Source: Liolophura sinensis (taxonomy: Eukaryota; Mollusca; Polyplacophora; Chitonida; Chitonidae). From it: a stretch of DNA of 64,000 bases. Every line of letters begins with the position of its first letter. Within the stretch, counting starts at the first letter, position 1. The notes under the pieces are model-generated. The model did no database searches, was not told the DNA's origin, and saw only the letters and a list, made by a program, of their open reading frames with translations. Of the stretch, positions 46,601 through 58,960 are shown in pieces. The position numbers and the translations under genes are program-made. The stretch covers positions 58,136,237-58,200,236 of the forward strand of contig NC_088302.1 in the NCBI RefSeq assembly GCF_032854445.1. Direction: 5' to 3'.

Positions 46601-48720
46601 TTACCCGCAGGTCCATATAACCCCACTTTACACTATATTCGCCATTTAAGTCTGCCACTATCAGAGAAACCATCCGTAGGGATCTGTTTAAAAGACAGTA
46701 TATTCTCTATTTAGGGCTGCTAGAATAAGGCTATGAAGAAGCTAAGTATCAAAGTAAAGCATTGCTATAACTGCGTTATAAAGAAGGTAAGTTAATCCAA
46801 AGAGGTCATCTATTCGAAATCTGTTCGCTATTTACCGCTGTTGTAACAGCGCTATGTAGAAGCTAAACTTCGAAGGAGGCAGCTATGGCGATAAGTTGGG
46901 AGAACAATACTAGTATATGTGCCCATGTAGAGGCCAACCTGGACGATTTTCTGGAAGAGCAATGTATTCGCTATTTAGCGCTGCTACCATAGCGCTTTGT
47001 AACAGCTAACTATCAAAGAGACGCTTTGTGCGGATTTGTTGAAATAACAGTATATGGACTATTTATCCCTGATATGATAGCGCTATGTAGCAGCTAACTT
47101 CCAAAGAGACCAACTGGACAGATTTTCTGGAAGAGCAATGTATTCCATATTAAGCGCAACTATCATAACGTTACGTAGAAACTACCTATGAAAGAGGTCA
47201 TGTGTGGGGATATGGGGTAATATATTTGGCATTTAGCGTCGTTATCAGAGGGTTATGTAAAAGCTAGCAAAGAGACCCTCTGTGCATATTTGTTGAGAGG
47301 ACAATATCTTCCCTATTTAGCACTGCTATGATAGTGCTGCGTAGAAGCTAATTCAAAGAGACCAGCTGTGAGATTGACTGAGAGAATAATATTTGGACTA
47401 CATGTTTTTAAAAGCGCGGCTAAAATATGGCTTTGTCGAAGCTAACCATCAAAGAGGGCAGCAGGGTGGATTTTCTAGAAGAGCAATGTATTCGCTATTT
47501 AGCGCTGCTATTATAGTGTTGTGTAGAAGCAGACTATAGTCTTTCTTTTAGAGAGTCGCCAACATTCAGATGTCTGAAAAATCAAATTAGAACACCTTTT
47601 TAAATTAAAATTTTTTAAAATTGAAAATGAAGTGTTCAACTTTATAAGCTCAATTTCAACTCTTATTTTCAGCTGTTTGTAAAATCAGCCATACTCGACA
47701 CGTAGGCCTAACAACATAACCTCTACACATAAATATGTTTGAAGTTCACATTATTGTAAGGAAAGTGAATTTAGAACACTTATTAATTCCAATTTATAAT
47801 GTTAAATTCCATAAGCTGGGTTTCGACGGCAAAAACATATTGCCTCCAGTGACTTAAAAAATTATAAAAAAAAACCAGTGGCACTTTGTTAGTAGGATAA
47901 CACATCCGCTGTTTAACACTGCTTTAATAAGGATATATACTAGTAGTATCTAACCACCAAAGACGCAACCTGCGTGGCTTTCACGGAAAGTGAATATATT
48001 CGGTATTTAGCGCTGATATTACATCGCTATCTAGTAGCTATAACTATCAAAGAGTGAATTTGAAGGTCTTGTTGGTAAGGCAACATATTCGTTATTTGGC
48101 ACTGTTGTAACATCGATCTCTACCAGCTAGGTATCAAAGACTGAATCTGCAGGGTTTCTTGGCAAGACAATATATTCGCTAATATATTCTTCTTTTTCTG
48201 AGAATAGAATATATTTATAATTATCACTGCTGTAATAAGGCTATCTGTCAAAGAAGCCATCTGCGCAGACTTGTTGAAAGGACAAAATATTCGTGAACAA
48301 GAAGGTAACTATCAAAGGAGCCAGCTGTGTGGATTTTCTTTTTGTTTTTTTTGATTGGTGTTTTACGCCGTACTCAATAATATTTCACTTATACGACGGC
48401 GGCCAGCATTATGGTGGGCGGAAACCGGGCAGAGCCCGGGGGAAACCCACGACCATCCAGCATGAGCTGGACTTGAACTCACATCGACCGCATTGGTGAG
48501 AGACTCCTGGGTTATTACGCTGCGCTAGCGCGCTAACCAACTGAGCCACGAAGGCCCCGTGTGGATTTTCTGCAAGAACAATACATCTATATTCTCTGTT
48601 TAGCGCTGGTATAGTATCGCTATGTAGAAGGTAACTATCAAAGGGGCCAGCTGTGTGGATTTTCTGAAAGAACAATACATGTATACTCTCTGTTTAGCGC
48701 TGGTATAGTATCGCTATCAA
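46600..48720. repeat. old, diverged ~85-95-bp satellite
   Basis: Loose units containing TATTCGCTATTTAGCGCTGC, ATAGCGCTATGTAGAAGCTA and AACTATCAAAGAG, with many substitutions and small gaps. A less repetitive stretch lies at about 47,540-47,880. The two copies nearest the SINE (48,590-48,720) are the best preserved. Confidence 0.75.
48340..48558 (-). mobile_element. common SINE with internal deletion and target-site duplication
   Basis: Minus-strand copy with intact head (GTGGCTCAGTTGGTTAGCGC) and 3' core, but lacking about 45 bp between the box B region and GATGGTCGTGGGTTTCCCCC. It is bounded by a 13-bp direct repeat GTGTGGATTTTCT at 48,327-48,339 and 48,559-48,571. Confidence 0.85.
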
Positions 48721-48849
48721 AGAAATTAGCGAACAATTAGTGTAAAAGAGCACTACTGAGAGAAGTTTCCAATATGCTGTATGGTAGGGAAATAAACGAT
48801 GGAATATCCCTCTCGTGCTACTGTGCTCTACAGCTGAGCGAACCCTGAC

Positions 48850-49270
48850 CTCAATACATGCAGTACTTTTTGAGACCCCCCCCCCCTTCCACCTCCTCCT
48901 TCCCTAATCCATATTTCATTTTGCTTAACAGTGATTTTAATACACGATACATCAAGTCAGGAATTTAGCAATTTACAGTATTTAATATGCACACACCGAA
49001 TCTACGATGTAATATCCCCCTCATACTATTGTGCTATAAATGTGAGCGAACCCTGAGTTCAGTACATGCAGTACTTCTTGAGATAACCCCTGACATTTTG
49101 TTTGGCATTGATTCAAATACACAATATACTTAGTCAGGAATTCAGTAATTTACCGTATTTAACATGCACACACCGAATCTACGATGAAATTTCTTACTTG
49201 TGCTATTGTGCTCTACATGTGCACAAACCCTGAGCTCAGTATATGTAGTACTTTTTAAGATATCACCTAT
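48850..49270 (+). repeat. tandem repeat related to the one at 9.87-10.16 kb
   Basis: Shares ATACATGCAGTACTT, TCAGGAATT, TTTAA-TGCACAC and GTGCTCTA with the intu intron repeat, in about three diverged units. A run of about twelve C lies near 48,877. Confidence 0.7.
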
Positions 49271-50394
49271 TTGACAGGTGACCTATTATATATCAGCTAT
49301 TTGACTTTACTTTTGATTTAGTTGATTAACTTTTTTAAAAACTTTTTCTTATTATTTTTTGTGTATGAAAAGCAGTACAGCACTGGCTGTACCGGTCATA
49401 CTGCTTCCGAGTCCACTGTAATATATTGTGTTGCAAGGATAAAAAGATCTTGGCAGTATTATTTTTAATACTCTTAAAATATTAAAAAATCATAAATTTA
49501 TTTTTCTGTATTGTGTATAAGATTCTGTATAATTTTTGTTCTGTTTTAAAAGTACAACATTGGTGTATATTATCTAATACAAATTATTTGGAATCCTACA
49601 ATTACAAGCTGGACACACAAAAGTAAAAAGTGCTTAAGCACTAGGTGTGAAATGTTCAAAAGTCAACAGTGAAATATCCATTTGTTGGAATTGAGGCCAT
49701 GCATTCTGTATTACCTTGACAGATGATAGCTCCTTCCAATTTCGTTGCCAGGAAAATGTCGATTTTGTTTATAAACTGTTAGATTACAAGGAGTTTGAAC
49801 GAGTATGAGGGGGTGCTATCGACTGCAAACATATCTTAAAATCGCTTCAGAGAGAAGGTTTTGAACAAACTGTCAACGTGTGGTATCTATTGGTTCTTAA
49901 ACAATGATATACTTTTTAACAGTCATCGAGGGTTTTATGTCTGTCGAGAGTTTTGTCCGCGGGGCTGTTGTCCGACCTCCACCTCTAACAATGGCGCCTT
50001 CCCTCCGTTGTGCGTGGAAGTTTTGGTAGCTTGCGGGCGTCGACAAAATCTCTTTCCACTGGAAAGACGACTGTAAGTAAAGACCTTATTTGATATACAC
50101 ATACACATCTGATCATCTATATGAAGCTTGGTTTCACGCCATAGTATGCCAAAGTTATAGATGACCGCACCCAGCCATTCCATTCCAAGTGAACCAGTAG
50201 AATCAAGTCCTACTTCTCGAAAAGCGAAAATAGAATTATATCAAAAACTGTCTGATCTATAGTGGCTTTTTCTCACAAAATATTAATAGCGTTAAATTCA
50301 ATGTGGTGCTCCGATGAGGTGCCTGTATTTGACTTTTATACCCCATAATTTTTGGTACATAATTGAGAAATTTCTTGGTCCGATGCTCACATAA
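49271..50394. other. AT-rich DNA, no gene recognised
   Basis: A small GC-richer patch at 49,940-50,070 ends at a consensus donor-like ACT|GTAAGT. A 71-codon frame spans it, with no match found. Confidence 0.4.
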
Positions 50395-51090
50395 CTGATC
50401 TACAAATTCATACAACTAAATATAGATACACAAATAAGACTGGTCTACAGATTTATACAACTAATATACAAATAAAACTGGTCTACAGATTTATACAACT
50501 AATATACAAATAAAACTGGTCTACAGATTTATACAACTACTATACAAATAAAACTGGTCTACAATTTTATACAACTACTACACAAATAAAACTGGTCTAC
50601 AGATTTATACAACTAATACACAAATAAAACTGGTCTACAGATTTATTCAACTACTATACAAATAAAATCGGTCAACAATTTTATACAAGTAATACACAAA
50701 TAAAACTGGTCTACAGATTTATACAACTAATACACAAATTAGACTGGTCTACAGATTTATACAAGTAATATACAAATAAGACTCATTTATAGATTTTTAC
50801 AACTTATACACAAATAAGACTGGTGTACAGAGTTATACAAGTAATACACAAATAAGACTGATGTATAGATTTATACAACTAATATACAAATAAAACTGGT
50901 CTATAGATTTATTGCCGCCGTCGTATAAGTGAAATATTCCTGAGTACGGCGTAAAAAACCAATCAAATAAATAAATAAATATAGATTTATGCAACTAATA
51001 CACAAATAAGACTGGTGTACAGATATATACAACTAATACACAAATAAGACTGGTCTACAGATTAATACAACTAATTTACAGATGGGATTG
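50395..51090 (+). repeat. 38-bp minisatellite, about 17 copies
   Basis: Units contain ACTGGTCTACAGATTTATAC and AACTAATACACAAATAAA. It carries a SINE fragment at 50,913-50,979. Confidence 0.95.
50913..50979 (+). mobile_element. 5'-truncated SINE fragment inside a minisatellite
   Basis: Only the last 67 bp of the common SINE: GCCGCCGTCGTATAAGTGAA to ACCAATCAAATAAATAAATA. It is bounded by an 11-bp repeat TATAGATTTAT at 50,902-50,912 and 50,980-50,990. Confidence 0.85.
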
Positions 51091-51363
51091 GTCTAGAGAT
51101 TTAGTCTGCTTTCTGAAAGGATTTAACATTGTCGTGGATCATACTGTTGGTTATTGAAGGAGGAAGTCAAGACCTAACCAAGAGGTGGATGCATCGATAC
51201 ATGGCGTTTGTACAGCAGGTACTGACTGCTCCGGGGATCAGGAATAGCGAGAAGTACCAGGCGCCAACAATGATGAACAATAGGAAGTGATCTGGTGTGC
51301 CCCAAAGTTCGGTTCTCCACAAATTTTTAAGAGATAAACTTACGACACTTGCTTTTTTTCAAG
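51091..51363. other. spacer before an exon-like segment
   Basis: Unique-looking sequence with nothing recognised. Confidence 0.35.
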
Positions 51364-51574
51364 TAGCGTGCGAGCTACATGTATGGTGGCTGATAGCGTC
51401 CAATTTTGACCGCGATCTTAGCAACTCAGGGGAGGGAGTAACCAAACCGTGGAAAACACGGAGGGCGCGGAGGACCTGCTTCATCCGCTCCTTCAGCGCC
51501 TTGCGTGGGGCGGCTAGGGTCGCGGTCTATATGGACGCTATAAGCCACCATCCAAGCTTAGAGAATTTAGTCAG
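51364..51574 (+). CDS. unassigned exon-like segment, 70 codons
   Basis: 211 bp between a strong acceptor (TTGCTTTTTTTCAAG) and donor AG|GTAATT. It is open in only one frame (ACELHVWWLIASNFDRDLSN to DAISHHPSLENLV) and markedly more GC- and CpG-rich than its surroundings. No family is recognised and no partner exon was identified with confidence. It could be an exon of a gene running to the right, or GC-rich chance. Confidence 0.3.
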
Positions 51575-53940
51575 GTAATTTCGATTCTGAATATTTAGAA
51601 GGTACATTACAGATTCAAACGTATGTCCAAACTAATTTATGAACTATAAGTCTTTGTCATTGAGTGTGCGATGATTTACGCTGGTTTACAGAATAAGGGA
51701 AAAAATACTCTTCCAAAACCAGAACTATGCAACAAATGTCTTAACTAAACCTTCCCAGTTATCAGACAGACTCAGTTTCCGGTATACACTCCAAATTATA
51801 CAAATTTCTCTACTTAATACTTAAAACCAAATTTTCTGCTTACATGTATTTTTAAATTCTAAAGACATCTATTACATTTATGTGTGGAAACAGATATTCG
51901 CATATCATCCGGCAACTAAGATTAACGTTCCCGGTCAATAAGCGCACGTTTAACACAAACCACCAAAGAGCTAAGAAAATAGGCCATTGAGTGCAGTAAG
52001 TATTCAATGTAACTGTAAACAATATCTTTTTGCTTGATGTATTCAATAGTTGTGGACAGAATTTACTGTGTACATATTTCAATTTCAAAATCACATTCCA
52101 GCATATCCAGAGAGATTTCTCGGGACAATATCAGGTGTTACGAGAACAACATCTGTGGGCGCACTATATCCGGAGACTGGACTAATGACATTAGACTTGC
52201 GACGGAAAATTTACAGACTGAAAGTATTTCTCAAGTTGTACTAGGGATACACCTACCCACAGGCTTCACCACCATTTGCGCTCAAATGACAGCTTACGGA
52301 AGCCTTTATAAGTCCATCCCTAAGTTCACACGAAAAAAATCTTTCCTGTGGTTGTTTGGGGCTGGAATCCGTTGTCATTTATGTACATGAGAAACAGTTT
52401 AAACAAAGCAGAATGGTTTCAAATGAATCCTTTCACCTTCTTTATAATATGTAAAACACATTCGTAATACTACTGTGGAAGGAATGCTGAACATTACGCT
52501 TAGTTATGTGCCAAACGGCTGCAGCCCTGACGTTGTTCTCTTTAACCCTCTAACTGATAACTCTAATCACTTATGTGGCGTTTACGGGTAATAATTTAGA
52601 TGTCGCGTTAAATATTAAAGTTTCATATTTATAATGAATGCTTATGGAGACTTAAAGGTTTAAACATATTCATTAAAATACATCTGAACTTAATTCTTAA
52701 ACGGGTTATTCTTATATTTGCGCATAATTAGTGACTGGTCTGGTACTTTGTGAATATTATCTGACTGAAGTCAGGATATCTCGTTCGACCATTTAAAGCA
52801 CCTCTGATTAAGCCACTGCGTTAACAAAGCCTTATTTCAAGCACTTTTACCTGTTTTGTTCCTTTTCCAGCCATCTGAACTGCACCTTTACTTATAATGC
52901 ACACTAAGTGAGTAGTAAAAAAGAAATGCGTGACAACTTTAAATGTCATAACCGTTCACGTTGTCCGGTAGATCGTTGTGGTGATTCCAGGCGATGTAAA
53001 ATGGCATGTAAATATGCGTCCATACTAAATATTTATACAACCATAGTCAAACCATGTGGAACATAGACAAGGTATTACTATGGTCAATTAGCACAATGAC
53101 TCTCAAATTGACCGTGACTATTAAATCGGTCGTGTCTTTCACTAAATATCTGACTTGAGGAAATATGTTTTCATTTCATTTTGAAAACTGGACCAAAACT
53201 TCCGGCATTTCTCGCTGTGCAGTATATTTATGATGGCTATGACCATGAACTTCATTCACAGTTGACCTTGAGAAAAAGCTTAAAACAGAAACAGATGCTG
53301 CTTAAAGATCCTTGCTAGCTGCCCCACGAAGTGCAGATGTTGGGCTATGTCACTGAGTGCCTGAGCAATTGACAAGTTGTATATGTCAGAAAAACTGTTC
53401 AGTGTGGATGTGGGGTGGCGGAGCTACATGTACTGAGATCATGGAGTGTCGGCGTCAATCATCTGTAAAGGCTTCACTAAGGGGAAGATGAAAATAGACA
53501 CAGTATTAATATAGCACAGGAATTGGTAGAGCTACTGGAACAGTACATTAGAGGGTGACCTCAAATGTCTTTAGTTAGGGTTAGAAGTTATAGTTAGAAG
53601 AAAAACAGTTGCTAATCAACATAGTCTCCGATGTTGATTACAGCGTTTGAGACAGGATAAACACGGGAAAATAATTAAGGACGAACAGCACAGAGAATAA
53701 AACCTGAGCAAGGCCTCCTTAACACCAGGGCTTAAGCAGAATCACTGGTCTAAGATTACTCCAAATCCATTGTAAACATTTTCTAGGTCATAAGATATTA
53801 AGACACCGTAAAAGAAGCAATATTGTAATTCATTCCCTTAATACAAGTTAATTAAAACTTCAGGGGGCCAGTTCAACAAAGCCAGTTTTGACTTAGTAAA
53901 AAATTTTAAATATGATGTTAGATATTATTTTTGAACGGCG
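51575..53940. other. unique-looking DNA, no gene recognised
   Basis: About 2.4 kb of AT-rich sequence. Overlapping 118- and 64-codon plus frames around 52,034-52,390 have no recognised similarity. Confidence 0.4.
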
Positions 53941-53944
53941 TAAA

Positions 53945-54268
53945 TAGGACATCTGAGGACAAATCTGAGGACAAATCTGAGAACAAATCTGAGGACAAAT
54001 CTGAGGACAAATCTGAGTTACCTGAGGACAAATCTGAGGACAAATCTGAGAACAAATCTGAGAACAAATCTGAGTTATCTGAGGACAAATCTGAGTTATC
54101 TGAGGACAAATCTGAGGACAAATCTGAGTTATCTGAGGACAAATCTGAGTTATCTGAGGACAAATCTGAGTTATCTGAGGACAAATCTGAGGACAAATCT
54201 GAGGACAAATCTGAGGACAAATCTGAGTTATCTGAGGACAAATCTGAGTTATCTGAGGACAAATATGT
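53945..54268 (+). repeat. 12-bp / 21-bp minisatellite
   Basis: Mixture of TCTGAGGACAAA (12 bp) and TCTGAGTTATCTGAGGACAA (21-bp unit). Frames on both strands (SEDK/SELSEDK; CPQICPQITQ) are artefacts. Confidence 0.95.
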
Positions 54269-54334
54269 CCAAATTTCAACTTCCATGGACGAGATGTGTG
54301 TGTTATACCCCTATGATTTACAGGGACGTCTCCA

Positions 54335-57300
54335 TGTTTACCCTGTCTAGTCTTTTCACTATCAACCACCAGAATGCATAGCGACATTCACAGTCGCGTC
54401 TCCATGCTTACCCTACCTATTAAAACTGTCTGTTCACTATCAACCACCAGAATGCATGGCAACATTCACAGTCGCGTCTCCATGTTTACCCTGCTTAGTA
54501 CAACTGACTGTTCTCCGTCAACCACCGACCTACATGGCGACATTCACAGTGACGTCTCCATAATAACCTGCCTAGTACAATTGGCCGTTCTCCTTTAACT
54601 ACCGGCCTCCATGGTGACATTCACAGTGACGTCTGCATGTTTACCCTTCATAGTACAACTGACTGTTCTCCATCAACCACCGTCCTGCATGGCGACATTC
54701 CCAGTGACGTCTCCATGTTACACTGCATAGTGCCATTGACTGTTCTCCATCAACCACAGATTTGCATGGCGACATTCACAGTGATATCTCCATGTTTACC
54801 CTGCCCAGTACAACTGACTTCTCTGTCAACCACCGGCCTGCATGGCGACATTCACAATGATGTCTCCATGTTTACCCTGCCCAGTACAACTGACTTCTCT
54901 GTCAACCACCGGCCTGCATGGCGACATTCACAATGATGTCTCCATGTTTACCCTGCCTAGTACAACTGACTATTCTCCATCAACCACTGACTTGCATGGC
55001 GACATTCACAGTGATGTCTCCATGTTTACCCTGCCTGGTACAACTGACTGTTCTCCATCAACCACTGACTTGCATGGCGACTTTCACAGTGACGTCTCCA
55101 TGTTTACCCTGCCTGGTACAACTGACTGTTCTCCATCAACCACCAACTTGCATGGCGACATTCACAGTGATGTCTCCATGTTTACCCTGCCCAGTACAAC
55201 TGACTGTTCTCCATCAACCACCGACTTGCATGGCGACATTCACAGTGATGTCTCCATGTTTACCCTGCCCAAGTACAACTGACTGTTATCTACTGACCAT
55301 GCTCAACCACCAGCTTGCATGGCGACTTTCACAGTGACGTCTCCATGTTTACCCTGCCCAGTACAACTGACTTCTCTGTCAACCACCAGCCTGCATGGTG
55401 ACATTCACAGTGATGTCTCCATGTTTACCCTGTTTAGTACAACTGACTGCTCTCCATCAACCGCCAACTTGCATGGCGACATTCACAGTGATGTCTCCAT
55501 GTTTACCCTGCCTGGTACAACTGACTGTTCTCCGTCAACCACTGACTTTCATGGCGACATTCACAGTGACGTCTCCATGTTACACTGCCTAGTACAAATG
55601 ACTGTTCTCCCTCAACCACTGACTTTCATGGCGACATTCACAGTGACGTCTCCATGTTACACTGCCTAGTACAATTGACTGTTCTCCGTCAACCACTGAC
55701 TTTCATGGCGACATTCACAGTGATGTCTCCATGTTTACCCTGCCTGGTACAACTGACTGTTCTCCATCAACCACTGACTTGCATGGCGACATTCACAGTG
55801 ATGTCTCCATGTTTACCCTGCCTGGTACAACTGACTGTTCTCCATTAACCACCGCCCTCAATGACGACTTTACAGTGACGTCTCCATGTTTACCCTGCCT
55901 AGAACAATTGAATGTTCTCCATCAACCACCGGCCTACATGGCGACATTCACAGTGAAGTCTCTATGTTTACCCAGTCTAGTACAATTGACTGTTCTCCAT
56001 CAACCACCGGCCTACATGGCGACATTCACAGTGAAGTCTCTATGTTTACCCAGTCTAGTACAACTGACTGTTCTCCCTCAACCACTGACTTTCATGGCGA
56101 CATTCACAGTGACGTCTCCATGTTACACTGCCTAGTACAATTGACTGTTCTCCGTCAACCACTGACTTTCATGGCGACATTCACAGTGACGTCTCCATGT
56201 TTACCCTGCCTGGTACAACTGACTGTTCTCCCTCAACCACCGGCCTGCATGGTGACATTCACAGTGACGTTCTCATATTTACCCTGCCTGGTACAACTGA
56301 CTGTTCTCCATTAACCGCCAACTTGCATGGTAACATTCACAGTGACGTCTCTATGTTTACCCTTCATAGTACTACTGACTGTTCTATGTCAACCACCGGC
56401 CTGCATGGCGACTTTCACAGTGAAGCTTCCATGTTTACCTTGTCTAGTACAATTGACTGTTCTCCATCAACCACAGGCCTGCATGGTGACATTCACAGTG
56501 ACGTCTCCATGTTTATCCTGCCTGGTAGAATTGACTGTTCTCCATCAACCACCAACTTGCATGGCGACATTCACTGTGACGTCTCCATGTTTACCCTGCC
56601 TGGTACAACTGACTGTTCTCTATCAACCACAGGCCTGCATGGTGACATTCACAGTGACGCCTCCATGTTTACCCTGCCTAATACAATTCACTGTTCTCCA
56701 TCAACCACAGGCCTGCATGGTGACATTCACAGTGACGTCTCCATGTTTATCCTGCCTGGTACAACTGACTGTTCTCCATCAACCACCAACTTGCATGGCG
56801 ACATTTACAGTGACGTCTCCATGTTTACCCTGTTTAATACAATTCACTGTTCTCCATCAACCACCAACTTGCATGGCGACATTCACAGTGACGTTCTCAT
56901 ATTTACCCTGCCTGGTACAACTGACTGTTCTCCATCAACCGCCAACTTGCATGGCGACATTCACAGTGACGTCTCCATGTTTACCCTGCCTGGTACAACT
57001 GACTGTTCTCTATCAACCACAGGCCTGCATGGTGACATTCACAGTGACGCCTCCATGTTTACCCTGCCTAGTACAATTGACTGTTCTCCATCAACCACAG
57101 GCCTGCATGGTGACATTCACAGTGACGTCTCCATGTTTATCCTGCCTAGTACAACTGACTGTTCTCCATCAACCACCAACTTGCATGGCGACATTCACAG
57201 TGACGCCTCCATGTTTACCCTGCCTAATACAATTCACTGTTCTCCATCAACCACCAACTTGCATGGCGACATTCACAGTGACGTTCTCATATTTACCCTG

Positions 57301-57700
57301 CCTGGTACAACTGACTGTTCTCCATCAACCACCGGCCTGCATGGTGACATTCACAGTGATGTCTCCATGTTTATCCTGCCTAGTACAACTGACTGTTCTC
57401 CATCAACCACCAACTTGCATGGCGACATTTACAGTGACGCCTCCATGTTTACCCTGCCTAATACAATTGACTGTTCTCCATCAACCACCGGCCTGCATGG
57501 TGACATTCACAGTAACATCTTCATGTTTACACTGCCTATTATAATTGTCTGTTCTCCATCAACCACAGGCCTACATGGCGACATTTATAGTGACGTCTCC
57601 ATGTTTACCCTGCCTAGTACAACTGACTCTTCACTATCGACCAGCGGCCTGCATGGCGACATTCACATTGACGTCTGCATGCTTTCACCCTGCCAAGTGT
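54335..57700 (+). repeat. 78-bp satellite, about 43 copies
   Basis: Units contain CATGGCGACATTCACAGTGA, CGTCTCCATGTTTACCCTGC and ACTGACTGTTCTCCATCAAC. Since 78 is 26 codons, two plus frames remain open for 400-500 codons. Subtypes (ACCGGCCTGCATGGTGACAT, ACCAACTTGCATGGCGACAT) recur in blocks, suggesting higher-order structure at 56.2-57.5 kb. Confidence 0.95.
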
Positions 57701-57708
57701 AACTAACT

Positions 57709-57782
57709 ACGTGGATCACACCAGGATTCGAACTCGGTTCTCAGCAGCCGAAGTCCAGCGCTCTACCAAGTAGGCCTCATGG
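57709..57782 (-). tRNA. tRNA-like sequence (pseudogene or SINE head)
   Basis: On the minus strand: box A CTTGGTAGAGCGCTGG, box B GAGTTCGAATCCTGG and correct overall spacing. The anticodon stem does not pair, so it is probably a pseudogene or SINE head rather than a working tRNA. Confidence 0.4.
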
Positions 57783-58107
57783 AAATTCCCACCAACTTTT
57801 GCCAGAAATGGAAAGCTGCTCCCGTTACACTAGTATAACTTTTCTCTCTCAACCACCAGCCTGCAAGGCCACATTAACAGTGACGTCTGCATTATATTGC
57901 CAGGGAAACTTTCGCAGTTGGTGCAGTTGGTGCAGTTGGTGGCTGTTAGTATTTACTATTTATTGTAGAGGGCATCGACAATTATTCATTGAAGGGTTAT
58001 ACGGTTGCAATGACTTCATTGTTTTAGTCCAAGAAAATAACACTGAAACTTTCCGACGATAGTATAGCGCGTCCGCAGTGATCGATAGGTGCTCGTGGAG
58101 TTGACAT

Positions 58108-58430
58108 TGTCGGGTTATACGTTTATCAGACTGACTAACTATAAACAGACGACAGGAGATGGCATATAGAAGATTCACATGTTGACCACTAAAGTGTCCT
58201 GTTCGGGCATACAGAGCGACACGTACATTCACAACTACGTGATTGGAGCCGCGGGTATGCGTACGGCTATTCGCCGTCAGCTGATTACTCAAAGTACGTA
58301 ATCTTCACTCTGAAATAGTCATTAATAAAGTAAGTTGGAGTTGCTTCCTCTTCTTGTTAATTAAACTTAAACATTTAAACATGTCAGAGCTCTCAACAAG
58401 CAAACAACATCATATATTATCAGAAAAAAC
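58108..58430 (-). repeat. Ty3/Gypsy LTR, left copy (3' LTR of a minus-strand element)
   Basis: Starts TGTCGGGTTATACGTTTATC and shares long stretches with 61,247-61,438, e.g. GACGACAGGAGATGGCAT and CACATGTTGACCA. The inner boundary is hidden by the 75-bp array, so its length is uncertain. Confidence 0.75.
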
Positions 58431-58435
58431 GTGCA

Positions 58436-58960
58436 AACGTCTTGGTGGATTCTGTCGGCACGTGTACGCACAACATTGTTTGATTCTGTTGGTACTGGTT
58501 CACACAGTCTTGGTGGATTGGAGATTCTACCGGCACGAGTGCACACAGAATTGTTTGATTCTGTTGGTTTGGGTTCATACAGTCTTGGTGGATTGGAGAT
58601 TCTGCCGGTACGTGTACACACAACACAGTTTGATTCTGTTGGTACAGGCTCAGAAAGTCTTTGTGGATTGGAGATTCTGCCGGCACGTGTACGCACAACA
58701 CTGTTTGAGTCTTTTGGTACGGCTTCACGTAGTTTTGGTGGATTGGAAATTCTGCGGGCACGTGTACACACTACACTGATTCTGTTGGTACGGGTCCACA
58801 CAATCTTGGTGGATTGGAAATTCTGCGGGCACGTGTACGCACTACACTGACTCTGTTGGTATGGGTTCACACAATCTTGGTGGATTGGAGATTCTGCTGG
58901 CGCATGTACGCACAGCATTGCTTGATTATGTTGGTACGGGTTCACATATTCTTGGTGGAG
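58436..58960 (+). repeat. 75-bp minisatellite, 7 copies, at the inner edge of the left LTR
   Basis: Units contain CTTGGTGGATTGGAGATTCT and GCCGGCACGTGTACGCACAA. 75 is 25 codons, so frames stay open on both strands. Confidence 0.95.

Noticed and set aside
52034-52390. 118-codon plus-strand ORF as a gene or retroelement remnant
   Set aside because: No motif of any retroelement or host family could be identified.
56197-57702. 501- and 405-codon overlapping plus-strand ORFs
   Set aside because: Both are frames of the 78-bp satellite.
57709-57782. Functional tRNA gene
   Set aside because: A and B boxes are present but the anticodon stem does not pair.
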